Part shown: piece after piece, positions 35,741-44,913 of the stretch | Layout: every line of letters begins with the position of its first letter | How positions within the stretch are numbered: the first letter of the stretch is position 1 | The notes under the pieces: generated by a model | What the model saw: only the letters and a program-made list of their open reading frames with translations | Databases searched by the model: none | Told to the model about the DNA's origin: nothing | Assembly (NCBI RefSeq): GCF_017051705.1 | Contig: NZ_JAFIDJ010000003.1 | Span: 62,001 to 126,000 of the forward strand | Length of the DNA: 64,000 nt | From: Algoriphagus lutimaris | GTDB taxonomy: Bacteria; Bacteroidota; Bacteroidia; Cytophagales; Cyclobacteriaceae | Direction: 5' to 3' | Program-made: the position numbers and the translations under genes

Positions 35741-38700
35741 TTAATCCAGAGAGTTCAGATCAATGGATTCTATTTTACCTGTGTAGTCAATGGTCTTAAT
35801 TCCCTTGATGACATTTGGAATAGCTATTTCACGTGTAGATTGAGAAAGAAAGCCTGAACCAAGGGTCGTCTCTATTCGTTGAGTCTTTCCGTTTTCTAGT
35901 TCTAATAACACTGCCATTACACCTAATCCAGGGCTGAAACTTTTCCCTTTTGGGCTTTGGGATTGGAATACTTGTAAATCACTTCTATTCTGAGAGGCAA
36001 CTAGCAGAGGCGAGCCTTGGGCGGAAGATATTTTCACTAAAGCTTTCCCATCTCCAGGTACCAAAAATCCACTTTCCAATACTTTCATTGGTTCAAAATC
36101 ACCCTGTCCATTTCCCTTGAGAATCAAACCTATATGAGCATCAAGTTTTCCGATAAAAATTTCATTACCATAATCATTCCCGATTAAGGCAACATCCAAA
36201 TTCCCATCCTGATCAAAGTCTTCCGAAACAACTCCATTAACCGGTCCTACCTGAGCCATTCTAGGCAATGCTTTTAACTTAAATTGCCCGTTTCCTAAGT
36301 TTTCAACATAAGCTGAGTTATCATAATTACCTGTTAAGATCAATGCTCCTTCTTTCTCTTCGGGAGTAAATAGATCTTCTTCTGTGCTTAAAGCATAGGT
36401 TTTATAACGCTCGTATTTCTTTCTAAACAAGGTGCTTTGACCATATAAATCTCCCCAGAAATGGCTTGGAAAAGATTTATAGTTACCCTCTCGGTCTTTA
36501 TAGTAAGCAAAAGTCACGGGGTCTACACTCCCATTTTTATCAAAATCTTTTGCATATACTTTAACAGGCATCTCTACGCTAGGATGGTGCGGGTTATTTG
36601 CCCCCAAATTCCCTACTATAAAATCTGTATCTCCATCCTGATCAAAATCTCCGGGAGATATGGAGTTCCACCAACCCAAATAATTCTCTAACCCCGTGCT
36701 TTCAAGCTTGGTAAACTCTCCGTTATTATTTTTGAATATGGTGATAGCCATTAATTCTCCAACAACTACCAAGTCTACTTGCCCATCCGAATCAACATCG
36801 GACCAAACCGCATCAGTCACCATGCCAATCTCTCTTAGAGTAGGAACCACAATATCCGTCACATCTTCCAAGTTTCCATTATTGTTTTTTAAGAGAAAAC
36901 TCTTTTCCGGCATGGGGTATTGGGAAACTGGGGTTCTTCCGCCTACAAACAAATCCAAGAATCCGTCTCCGTCAAAATCAGCAGCCCTGACAGTGGATCC
37001 ACTTGCTTTTACAACCGAAAAATTCTTATCAAGTGTAAATCCCCCACGTCCATCGTTTAAATATAATCGGTCCGAATATTCTGCGGATTCCGGCAAAAAT
37101 TCATTACTCCCACTGACTAAATATAAATCCAAATCGGAATCATTATCGATGTCTACTAGCAACATCCCCATTTCCTCAAAGACTGGATTTTCTCCCTTCA
37201 AAATATCTACTTCTTCAAACTCACCATTTTGATTTTGAAAATAAGCCTTGGGAAAATAGCCACTAGAAGAACCAACTAACAAATCTTCAATCCCATCTCC
37301 ATTGATGTCTCCCACTGCCAAACTTGGACCATATTGAGTAAGTTTATGAGGAATGGTACGCTGAATATAAAAGTCTACTTTATCATCTTCTTGATGCGTA
37401 AAGTTTAACCCTATTGTTGACGAAACTTCAGAAAATAATTTCGAACCTATTTTATAATCTATAATAGCTTTGTTTGATGCTCCTTGAGTAGCATTGGAGT
37501 AATCCAAAGTAAGAACTTGGTTCCCAGTTACATTTTTTATAGTCTCTTGTTTTCCATCTGGCCAAATTACCCGAATCTCCTCCACGCTAGATTCATCCCC
37601 TAACCCAAAATGTAATACAGGATCAATGGAGGACATATACCCTCTTACTACTTGCTGTTCTTGATACAGCGAACTTCCATTTATAAGTTTCAAAGTAATT
37701 TTTGCTCCAAGTCCTTGAGGATTAGAAGCAGTTCCTTTCAACTGGATTCTTAAAAAATTAAAAGTGTCCTTTTCTTCTGAAAGTCTATTTTCAAAAACAA
37801 AAGCCGGATCATTAATATTATTAACTACATAATCCAAGTCACCATCCAAGTCAAAATCAACCAAAGCCGCTCCATTGGAAAATGAAGGTTTACTCAAGCC
37901 CCATTCAGCACCAGTATCTTCAAATTCCAAATTCCCAACATTCTTAAATGCATAATTAGGAATTTTGACTATGGGAATGGAATCCAATAATTGTCTAGTA
38001 GTAGCAATACTTCCTACATCGGCACGATAATTTGCAAAATCCTTATCAGTAATATCTCTAGGGAATCCATTGGTAACTAGCAAATCTCTCATCCCATCGT
38101 TATCCACATCACCGAATAAAGGAGCCCAACTCCAATCTGTCTGATATACTCCAGCCATCATTCCTATCTCACTAAAAGGCATGTCAGGTCCATTATTCAT
38201 ATGTAACATATTCCTTACATACTGATATTCATACCCCCACTGCTCATTATTTATATAGGTCTGATACACATTATTTCCAATGGTAGTTTTCTTTCTATAA
38301 TTCCCCTCTCCCAACATATCTAATGTGAAAATATCAGGCAATCCATCATTGTTAAAATCTGCAATATCTGATCCCATGGAGAATTGGCTTTGATGCCTTA
38401 ACGCCTGGCTAATTTTATTGGAAAAAGTACCATCTTGGTTATTGATATAAAGAATGTCATTGGTAACATAGTCATTGCTAACATGTATATCGGGCCATCC
38501 ATCATTGTTGATATCTGCAATCAACAAACCCAACCCAAATCCTTCAATAGTGATACCTACTTCAAGAGTTACGTTGGTAAATGTTCCATCACCATTATTT
38601 CTATAGAATGCGTCATTATTAATAGCACTTCCATCTACAATTTTCTCTTTATAGTTACTTGGAGTAACTTTACTTTGCTCATTATTGAGAACATATAAAT

Positions 38701-39262
38701 CCAAATCACCGTCCAAATCATAATCAATAAAGGCAGCCCCCATCCCGTTACCGCTATCAGCAATTCCATATTGGGATGCCATTTCTTTAAAGATCACATT
38801 TCCTTCTGCATTCACTCCTTGGTTTACAAAAAGTAAATTATTACGTTCCCCTTCACCTTTCATCATAGCTGCAGCCACATAAAGATCCATCAATCCATCT
38901 TGATTGATGTCAACGGTAGTAGTACCGGTACACCATCTATTAGCAGCTTCTATTCCAGCCTCTGAAGAAACATCTTTAAATTTGAACCCACCTTGATTTA
39001 AAAAAAGCTTATTCGGCACTTGATTTCCGGTAAAAAAAACATCTGGGTACCCATTGTTATCAAAATCGGCAATGGCTAATCCACCTCCATTAAATATGTA
39101 TTCGTCGGTAAGAATATTAAAGGAATCGGTTTCTATAATATTGTTTGCAAAATCAATACCCGTGGATTCTGGGGATTTTAATTCAAATAAACTAGTCTCT
39201 TTTTGACAGGAGCTTACTAAGATTAGAAAGGCTCCCAAAAAGAGAAAATACTGGGATTTCAT
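35741..39262 (-). CDS. FG-GAP/VCBS-repeat lipoprotein with ASPIC/UnbV domain (copy 2)
   Basis: This 1,173-residue paralogue of the protein at 26215-29772 has the same domain order. A lipobox LVSSC (Cys19) is followed by QKETS. FG-GAP/VCBS repeats lie at about 55-470 and 640-1040, and the ASPIC/UnbV domain near 515-580 has NPQGLGAKI, QQVVRGYMSS and IWPDG. Long stretches (NILTDEYIFNGGG, VNNINDPAF, LGWWNSI) are identical to copy 1. It is intact and probably functional. It lies downstream of susD copy 2 behind a terminator. Confidence 0.88.
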   Translation of the reverse strand: MKSQYFLFLGAFLILVSSCQKETSLFELKSPESTGIDFANNIIETDSFNILTDEYIFNGGGLAIADFDNNGYPDVFFTGNQVPNKLFLNQGGFKFKDVSSEAGIEAANRWCTGTTTVDINQDGLMDLYVAAAMMKGEGERNNLLFVNQGVNAEGNVIFKEMASQYGIADSGNGMGAAFIDYDLDGDLDLYVLNNEQSKVTPSNYKEKIVDGSAINNDAFYRNNGDGTFTNVTLEVGITIEGFGLGLLIADINNDGWPDIHVSNDYVTNDILYINNQDGTFSNKISQALRHQSQFSMGSDIADFNNDGLPDIFTLDMLGEGNYRKKTTIGNNVYQTYINNEQWGYEYQYVRNMLHMNNGPDMPFSEIGMMAGVYQTDWSWAPLFGDVDNDGMRDLLVTNGFPRDITDKDFANYRADVGSIATTRQLLDSIPIVKIPNYAFKNVGNLEFEDTGAEWGLSKPSFSNGAALVDFDLDGDLDYVVNNINDPAFVFENRLSEEKDTFNFLRIQLKGTASNPQGLGAKITLKLINGSSLYQEQQVVRGYMSSIDPVLHFGLGDESSVEEIRVIWPDGKQETIKNVTGNQVLTLDYSNATQGASNKAIIDYKIGSKLFSEVSSTIGLNFTHQEDDKVDFYIQRTIPHKLTQYGPSLAVGDINGDGIEDLLVGSSSGYFPKAYFQNQNGEFEEVDILKGENPVFEEMGMLLVDIDNDSDLDLYLVSGSNEFLPESAEYSDRLYLNDGRGGFTLDKNFSVVKASGSTVRAADFDGDGFLDLFVGGRTPVSQYPMPEKSFLLKNNNGNLEDVTDIVVPTLREIGMVTDAVWSDVDSDGQVDLVVVGELMAITIFKNNNGEFTKLESTGLENYLGWWNSISPGDFDQDGDTDFIVGNLGANNPHHPSVEMPVKVYAKDFDKNGSVDPVTFAYYKDREGNYKSFPSHFWGDLYGQSTLFRKKYERYKTYALSTEEDLFTPEEKEGALILTGNYDNSAYVENLGNGQFKLKALPRMAQVGPVNGVVSEDFDQDGNLDVALIGNDYGNEIFIGKLDAHIGLILKGNGQGDFEPMKVLESGFLVPGDGKALVKISSAQGSPLLVASQNRSDLQVFQSQSPKGKSFSPGLGVMAVLLELENGKTQRIETTLGSGFLSQSTREIAIPNVIKGIKTIDYTGKIESIDLNSLD

Positions 39263-39351
39263 AATGGATAAAATTGGGTGTGAGAGGCCTCAAATTAGCA
39301 TTTTTGAGAGATATGAGAAAAAATATAAGTGATTAAATAGATAAAAAAACA

Positions 39352-39382
39352 AAAAGAGAAGGCCAAAGACCTTCTCTTTTCT
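39352..39382 (-). terminator. Terminator between susD copy 2 and the FG-GAP/ASPIC gene
   Basis: An 11-bp stem AAAAGAGAAGG/CCTTCTCTTTT with a seven-base loop lies 20 nt after the susD stop on the minus strand. It sits where the terminator of copy 1 sits but is unrelated in sequence. Confidence 0.8.
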
Positions 39383-39401
39383 ATTATTTCCAAATCTAGA
39401 T

Positions 39402-41132
39402 TTAGAAACCTGGATTTTGTATCAAAATATCAGTTCCAACCAAGTCTATTTGATCTTGTGGAATTGGAACATACTTGAATTTTTCAGAATAGGATGCACC
39501 ACCCAAGGCAGCAGCTAATAGCTGACCATCCAATGCGAAATAGAAATCAAGTTCTTCTTTCGCAATATTCCATCTTACAAGATCATAGAATCTATGACCT
39601 TCCATTCCAAGCTCAAGCATTCTTTCCATTCTAACTGCTCTTCTAGCTAAGTCAGCATCAGTCCATGGAGAATCGTAAGTGCTTATGTCATAGTTAGCAG
39701 CCATATCTCCACTTTCTCTCATAAGTTTGGAATTAATTGCTCTAGTCCTTACTCTATTCACATATTCACGAGCTTTTTCCAATCCACCAGTTTCTATTTC
39801 AGCTTCTGCAGCCATCAATAGAACATCCGCAAATCTTATGATCATAAAGTTGATACCAGTGTAACCTGGAGTCCAAGAACTATTATCTTGATAAGTCCCT
39901 TCTTCTGCCTTTTGATATACATATTTTTTAGGAGAATAAGGTCCTCCGTTTGGTTGGTTTCTGATCCAAGCAGCACCTGGATGATCTTGCCAATCAAGAT
40001 ATGGAATACCTCTTCTTCCTACTGTATGATCCAATCTTGGGTCAAGTGGACCTGCATCTGGAGTGAATGGATCAGCTGAAACTAATCCCATATCGTTTTT
40101 AACTCGATTAGCAGGGTCATTATACGATTTATCTAATAGAGGTAAACCATTACTTGTTCTAAATGCATTCACGAACGTGAAGCTTGGCTGGAAGAAACCA
40201 CAACAGTTACCTGGACCAGAAGGACCAGTGTTGTAAGGGAAGTTCAAGTCAAACTCTGGGTTTGCATTCAATACAGAACCAGTACCAGCAGCAGCTTGAT
40301 AAGCCCAAACAGACTCTTGATGGTTATCATTAGCACCTCTGAACATATCGTCATAGTAATCAACTAGACCATACTTTAGACCATTACTTGTTACACCATT
40401 CGCAATTACATCATCAAACATTGATTTTGCTTCAGAGAATTTGTTTTGATACAAGTAAACTTTACCTAAATAAGCTTTTGCAGCCCAAGAGTTAACTCTA
40501 CCTACTTGAGATTGAGTTGCAGGCAAATTATCAACAGCATACTTAAGATCAGCCTCAATAAAAGGCCATAAGTCTTGATTGTTGCTGATTTCTTCTAAGC
40601 CACTACCATAATCTACTGTTTCGTCAACATAAGGGGTATTGTTATAATCCCTTTTCAACTCAAAGTAAAAATGAGCTCTTAAGAAACGTGCCTGAGAAGA
40701 GATTCTAATTTTATCTGCATCAGTCACATCCTCTTGTGCACTTTCTAGAAGTCTCAAAACGTTGTTTGCTCGGGCAATACCTTCGTAACAAACATTCCAT
40801 TTAGATCCCATATCACCACCAGCAGCATTATTTTCAAATCGCTGGATAGGGTTGATTGTAGTGAAGTCACCAGGGTCAGTACCCTTGTTAGCTTCACCAC
40901 CTCTAATACTTCCCCAAACCCAATTGGATGGAGAACCTAATCTATTTCCCCGACCATTGACTTGAGAATAAACAGCTATCAAAGAGGCATCAATACCTCC
41001 AAGCGATGTTAGCTGTGCTTCAGCAAGTAAACCTGTCGGTGGCACATCTAGAAAATCATCGCTACAGCTAACTGCCACCATCATGACTGCTGAGGACAAA
41101 AGTGCTCCGATTTTTAATTTATAATTCTTCAT
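39402..41132 (-). CDS. SusD/RagB family outer-membrane lipoprotein (copy 2)
   Basis: The 576-residue SusD-like ligand-capture lipoprotein has a signal ending at Cys23, followed by SDDFLDVPPTG, the classical SusD N-terminus. The helical TPR-like body and the C-terminal RRAVRMERMLELGMEGHRFYDLVRW motif are clear. It pairs with susC copy 2, 52 nt upstream. It differs from copy 1 across most of its length, which suggests a different ligand preference. Confidence 0.95.
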   Translation of the reverse strand: MKNYKLKIGALLSSAVMMVAVSCSDDFLDVPPTGLLAEAQLTSLGGIDASLIAVYSQVNGRGNRLGSPSNWVWGSIRGGEANKGTDPGDFTTINPIQRFENNAAGGDMGSKWNVCYEGIARANNVLRLLESAQEDVTDADKIRISSQARFLRAHFYFELKRDYNNTPYVDETVDYGSGLEEISNNQDLWPFIEADLKYAVDNLPATQSQVGRVNSWAAKAYLGKVYLYQNKFSEAKSMFDDVIANGVTSNGLKYGLVDYYDDMFRGANDNHQESVWAYQAAAGTGSVLNANPEFDLNFPYNTGPSGPGNCCGFFQPSFTFVNAFRTSNGLPLLDKSYNDPANRVKNDMGLVSADPFTPDAGPLDPRLDHTVGRRGIPYLDWQDHPGAAWIRNQPNGGPYSPKKYVYQKAEEGTYQDNSSWTPGYTGINFMIIRFADVLLMAAEAEIETGGLEKAREYVNRVRTRAINSKLMRESGDMAANYDISTYDSPWTDADLARRAVRMERMLELGMEGHRFYDLVRWNIAKEELDFYFALDGQLLAAALGGASYSEKFKYVPIPQDQIDLVGTDILIQNPGF

Positions 41133-41184
41133 TTTTTTTAATCAATTATATTGTCTATAACTCGATTCTGATTCTTTTGTTCTC

Positions 41185-44100
41185 TTAGAAGCTAAGATTA
41201 ACACCAAAAGTATAACCACGTGTAACTGGGTAGTTACCAACGTCAATACCGAAGCTCAAATCCGCGTCTCCACCAACAGCCGGATCCAATCCAGAATATC
41301 CAGAGATAGTAAACAAGTTGTTTGCAGAAGCAAAAACTCTAACTCTTTCCATTCTCCATCTTTCCAATAAAGAAGCTGGAAGTGTATAACCTAAACTTAC
41401 GTTTTGAAGTCTTAAATAAGAACCATTTTCTACATAGAATGAATTCTCAACATTCGAGGTTGAAAAGTTTGAAGTCTTTTCTACAACAGGAATTTCAGCA
41501 TCCAAATTTTCTGGAGTCCATGCCTGCTTTAATCTTTCTGAAATTGCGGCTCCTTCAAATGTTTGGAAGAAATCAGTAAACCACTTAGACTGATTCCAGA
41601 TCTCATTACCAATTGAGGTATAGAAATATGCAGAAAGGTCAAGTCCTTTGTAACCTACAGTGAAGTTTAAACCTCCTGTAAAATCAGGTACTGGATTACC
41701 AAGTACAACACGATCTTCTGGAGTAATTACACCATCTCCGTTTGCATCTCTAAACTTAAATCTACCAGGAGCAGCTCCGTCTTGAGTAGCATGATTTGCT
41801 ACATCTTCATCATTTCTGAATAGTCCTTCTACATCATATCCAAAGAAAGTAGAAAGTGGCTCTCCCACCTGGTTTCGAATAGGACGAATACCTCTATAGG
41901 CTGGGTTTACGGAAGTAATGATCTCCAATCCTGGAGCTAGAGAAACAATCTCGTTTTTCAGAGTACTACCAGTCACAGTCAATTCATAGGTAAACTCACT
42001 AGAAAGGTTACCTCTAGTGGACACAAATAAATCTAAACCTCTGTTCAACATCTCTCCAATGTTTACAGCTGGAGGAGCGGCATTAGATCCTGCAGTCAAT
42101 GGGATAGGTACAGTAAAGAGCAAGTCTTTAGTATCCTTTTTCCACCAATCAAAAATCACATCCAAACGACCATTGAAGAATGTACCGTCAAAACCAATGT
42201 TCTGAGTTACAGCAGTTTCCCACTGTGCATTAGGGTTACCAATTCTAGTTCTTCTAAAACCAATCAGAGCAGAACTGTTAGAACCAGTAATATCATAAGA
42301 AGATGCACCAACAGTACCTCCGAATAGAGAATATTGGTTATTAGGATCTACGTTATTGGAGTTACCCATTTGACCCCAACCACCTCTGATCTTCAAGTCA
42401 TCAATCCAAGTAGCACTCTGAAGGAATGGTTCGGAAGATAATCTCCATGCAGCAGAGAATGCTGGGAACACACCATATCTTGAGTTAGAACCAAATCTTG
42501 AAGAACCATCTCGTCTAACTACCGCACTTACTAAGTACTTGTCATTGAAGGTGTAATTCACTCTACCGAAATAAGAGTTAAAGTTTACTCCTTTAAATAA
42601 GTTTGAGTTAACCTGTCTTGAAGACACTGGAAGGTTTGAAATATTAATGAAGTCAGGATCTCTTGAGAAAGGATTCTGTCCACTTGCACTCATATTTCTA
42701 CCAGCACCAGTATTCAATGCTTCTTGACCAGCAATCACATCAAACGCATGCTTTCCAAATGTATGTTTCCAAGATACAGTGTTTGTGAAAGTCCATCCAA
42801 ATACGAAACCTGCACCTTCATTGTATCCAAATGCTGAGTTGTTTTCAGAGTTTTCATACTGAAGTCTTGAATAACCCCAGAAATAATAGTTGTTATACTG
42901 ACCACCGATAGATGTTCTGAAAGTCAAATCATCAATGATATCGTATTCTGCATAAACGTTACCGAAAATATTGGCATTAAAGTTTCTATTATTTCTCTGG
43001 CCATCTCTGTTAGCTACTGGGTTTCTAGGGTTGTTAAAACCTCTTGCGGCGGTACCACCATATCCACCAAACTCATCGTAAACTGGAATAATAGAAGGCA
43101 TTCTAAAAGCCTGAAGAATATCATTCTCATCATCAGAAACACCTCTACCGCCAGTTCCACCTTGCTGACCTAAGACCTGACGATAGGTAGCTTGGAAGTT
43201 CTCACCAATTCTAAATCTTTTGGTAACATCAAATTCAGAGTTTGCTCTTAAAGAGTATCTCTTGAAACTATTGGCGATCATGATACCAGCTTGATCCTGG
43301 AATCCGAAGCCGATGTAGAATCTTGAAGTCTCAGAACCACCATTCAAACCAATAGAATGTCTGTTCAATGGAGCATTTCTAGTCAAAGCATCATACCAAT
43401 CGGTACCCTCACCCGTTGCAGCTCTCACCACTTGGTATACTGGGCCTTTAGAAGGGTCAATGTTATACTTGGCTCTTTCTTCTTCTAACTGTGCAGCTGT
43501 AAAAGGTCCAGGAACACCTGAAGCTCCTCCTACATTAATATAATAAGGCAATACTGGAGAAGTACCGGAACCAAATTGAGGATGTCCATAAGCTGGAGCT
43601 CTACCATCAATTCTAGCTTGGTTAGTTTCAGCCAACCAAGTGTATTCAGCGAAATCCTGAGGATTCATCATGTCCAATCCTTTGCCTGGTGTAGTAACAC
43701 CGAACATACCGTTATAATCAACTCGGATTTTTTGATTTCCTCTTCTTCCTCTTTTAGTAGTATAAATAATTACACCGTTTGCAGCACGTGCACCATAAAT
43801 GGAAGCAGCAGCAGCATCTTTCAATACGGTAGTAGAAGCAATATCATCTGGATTCAAGAAGTCTGTAGATCCTACAGGAACTCCATCCACTACATAAAGT
43901 GGCTCGTTACCACCAAATGCTCCAAAACCTCTAACACGAATAATTGAAGAAGTACCTGGCTGACCGTTTGTAATTACCGTAACACCAGAAACACGACCTT
44001 GAAGAGTCTGTTCTACGTTACCTGTTGGAATTATTGTCAAATCTTTAGGATCCACGGTGGCAATCGCGCCCGTAGTTTCTCTTCTGCTGTCAATCGTATA

Positions 44101-44433
44101 ACCAGTAACTACAAGTTCAGAAAGTGTAGTCTCATCTGGATTCAATTTGACATCAATTATACTTCTATTGCCTACTACCTGCTCTACCGAGCCGTAACCA
44201 ATAAAAGAGAAGACCAATACAGCTTGGTCATTAGGGACATTGAGGGAGAATTTCCCATCAATATCGGTGGCAGTACCTGTAGTAGTTCCCTTCACAAGAA
44301 CTGAAACTCCTGGAAGTCCTACATCATACTCGTCCAACACTGTTCCAGTGACGGTTTTTTGTGCAAAAGTTGCCGCACTGGAAAGAACTAAGAGCAAAAA
44401 CAAGGCGCTTAGACTTTTGTAAACATTTTTCAT
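41185..44433 (-). CDS. SusC/RagA family TonB-linked outer-membrane transporter (copy 2)
   Basis: This TonB-dependent channel paired with susD copy 2 is 1,082 residues from the ATG at 44433. That start gives a proper signal peptide (KNVYKSLSALFLLLVLSS, ending TFAQ); the longer open frame to 44526 runs through the conserved promoter elements and is rejected. The CarboxypepD-like domain (GTVLDEYDVGLPGVSVLVKG), plug (SELVVTGYTID) and SusC signature (IYGARAANGVIIYTTKRG) are present, followed by a barrel ending GVNLSF. Plug sequences are about half identical to copy 1 by eye and the barrels less so. Confidence 0.95.
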   Translation of the reverse strand: MKNVYKSLSALFLLLVLSSAATFAQKTVTGTVLDEYDVGLPGVSVLVKGTTTGTATDIDGKFSLNVPNDQAVLVFSFIGYGSVEQVVGNRSIIDVKLNPDETTLSELVVTGYTIDSRRETTGAIATVDPKDLTIIPTGNVEQTLQGRVSGVTVITNGQPGTSSIIRVRGFGAFGGNEPLYVVDGVPVGSTDFLNPDDIASTTVLKDAAAASIYGARAANGVIIYTTKRGRRGNQKIRVDYNGMFGVTTPGKGLDMMNPQDFAEYTWLAETNQARIDGRAPAYGHPQFGSGTSPVLPYYINVGGASGVPGPFTAAQLEEERAKYNIDPSKGPVYQVVRAATGEGTDWYDALTRNAPLNRHSIGLNGGSETSRFYIGFGFQDQAGIMIANSFKRYSLRANSEFDVTKRFRIGENFQATYRQVLGQQGGTGGRGVSDDENDILQAFRMPSIIPVYDEFGGYGGTAARGFNNPRNPVANRDGQRNNRNFNANIFGNVYAEYDIIDDLTFRTSIGGQYNNYYFWGYSRLQYENSENNSAFGYNEGAGFVFGWTFTNTVSWKHTFGKHAFDVIAGQEALNTGAGRNMSASGQNPFSRDPDFINISNLPVSSRQVNSNLFKGVNFNSYFGRVNYTFNDKYLVSAVVRRDGSSRFGSNSRYGVFPAFSAAWRLSSEPFLQSATWIDDLKIRGGWGQMGNSNNVDPNNQYSLFGGTVGASSYDITGSNSSALIGFRRTRIGNPNAQWETAVTQNIGFDGTFFNGRLDVIFDWWKKDTKDLLFTVPIPLTAGSNAAPPAVNIGEMLNRGLDLFVSTRGNLSSEFTYELTVTGSTLKNEIVSLAPGLEIITSVNPAYRGIRPIRNQVGEPLSTFFGYDVEGLFRNDEDVANHATQDGAAPGRFKFRDANGDGVITPEDRVVLGNPVPDFTGGLNFTVGYKGLDLSAYFYTSIGNEIWNQSKWFTDFFQTFEGAAISERLKQAWTPENLDAEIPVVEKTSNFSTSNVENSFYVENGSYLRLQNVSLGYTLPASLLERWRMERVRVFASANNLFTISGYSGLDPAVGGDADLSFGIDVGNYPVTRGYTFGVNLSF

Positions 44434-44454
44434 AAACATAGATAGATTGGGTAA

Positions 44455-44483
44455 CAAGATTAATTGTAAATGCTTGTTTTCAA
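44455..44483 (-). promoter_or_regulatory. Putative promoter of susC copy 2
   Basis: On the minus strand TTG (44483-44481) is followed after 18 nt by TAATCTTG (44462-44455), identical to the -7-like box of susC copy 1. Confidence 0.5.
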
Positions 44484-44491
44484 TTGTTAAT

Positions 44492-44515
44492 GCAATCGAT
44501 TGCGAAAATCCGCAA
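44492..44515 (-). promoter_or_regulatory. Inverted-repeat operator upstream of susC copy 2
   Basis: Two overlapping symmetric sites are present: a perfect 12-bp palindrome GCAATCGATTGC (44492-44503) and TTGCG-N6-CGCAA (44500-44515). The latter matches the site before susC copy 1 in length and in its 16-nt distance from the -33 box. The palindrome resembles LacI-family operators, but no such regulator is in the window. Confidence 0.6.
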
Positions 44516-44562
44516 GTTAACAGCAACGCTCGTTGAGTTAAATCAATGAAATTTAATAGTTG

Positions 44563-44627
44563 CTATACCGTGGTAAGAATACCTGCAAAAGGGGTTTACC
44601 CTATAGGTTTGAGTACATCGGGTGATG
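44563..44627 (-). promoter_or_regulatory. Conserved upstream element block of susC copy 2
   Basis: This block contains TATACCGTGGTAAGAATACC, GGGGTTTACCC and a CATC-GGGT-GATG hairpin (44616-44627), matching the order and spacing before susC copy 1. The remaining gap to 44913 is AT-rich and shows no gene. Confidence 0.5.
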
Positions 44628-44913
44628 CAGAGAGAGGTACTAATTATAGTAAAGATATGTCATTGGCAATCGTTTTGGGTTTTGTTTTTATTCATCATCG
44701 TCAATGTTAAAGATTCTAAAACAAAATTCAAATCCAAAAGCGAAAAATAAAATTTGGTATAGATATTATTTATCGAAAAAAAAATAATCTAAAATGATAA
44801 TATAATTAATAAAATCTTATAAAATTTAAACATAACTATTTTTTCAAATTGAAAAATTATAGAATTTTCAAAAAATCCTATCTTTCATTAGGAAAATGTA
44901 ATCTCAATTTATT

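Noticed and set aside
35829-35844. A CACGTG-centred sequence resembling a parS site
   Set aside because: Only about 11 of 16 positions match the usual parS consensus, one arm is broken, and it lies inside the FG-GAP/ASPIC gene far from parAB.
22087-39262. Possible nucleotide repeat arrays or CRISPR in the FG-GAP genes
   Set aside because: The periodic similarity is at the protein level (FG-GAP repeats with variable spacing); there are no identical DNA repeats with regular spacers.
44434-44526. N-terminal extension of susC copy 2 (31 extra residues)
   Set aside because: It runs through the promoter and operator elements shared with copy 1; the ATG at 44433 gives a normal signal peptide and matches the position of the copy 1 start.
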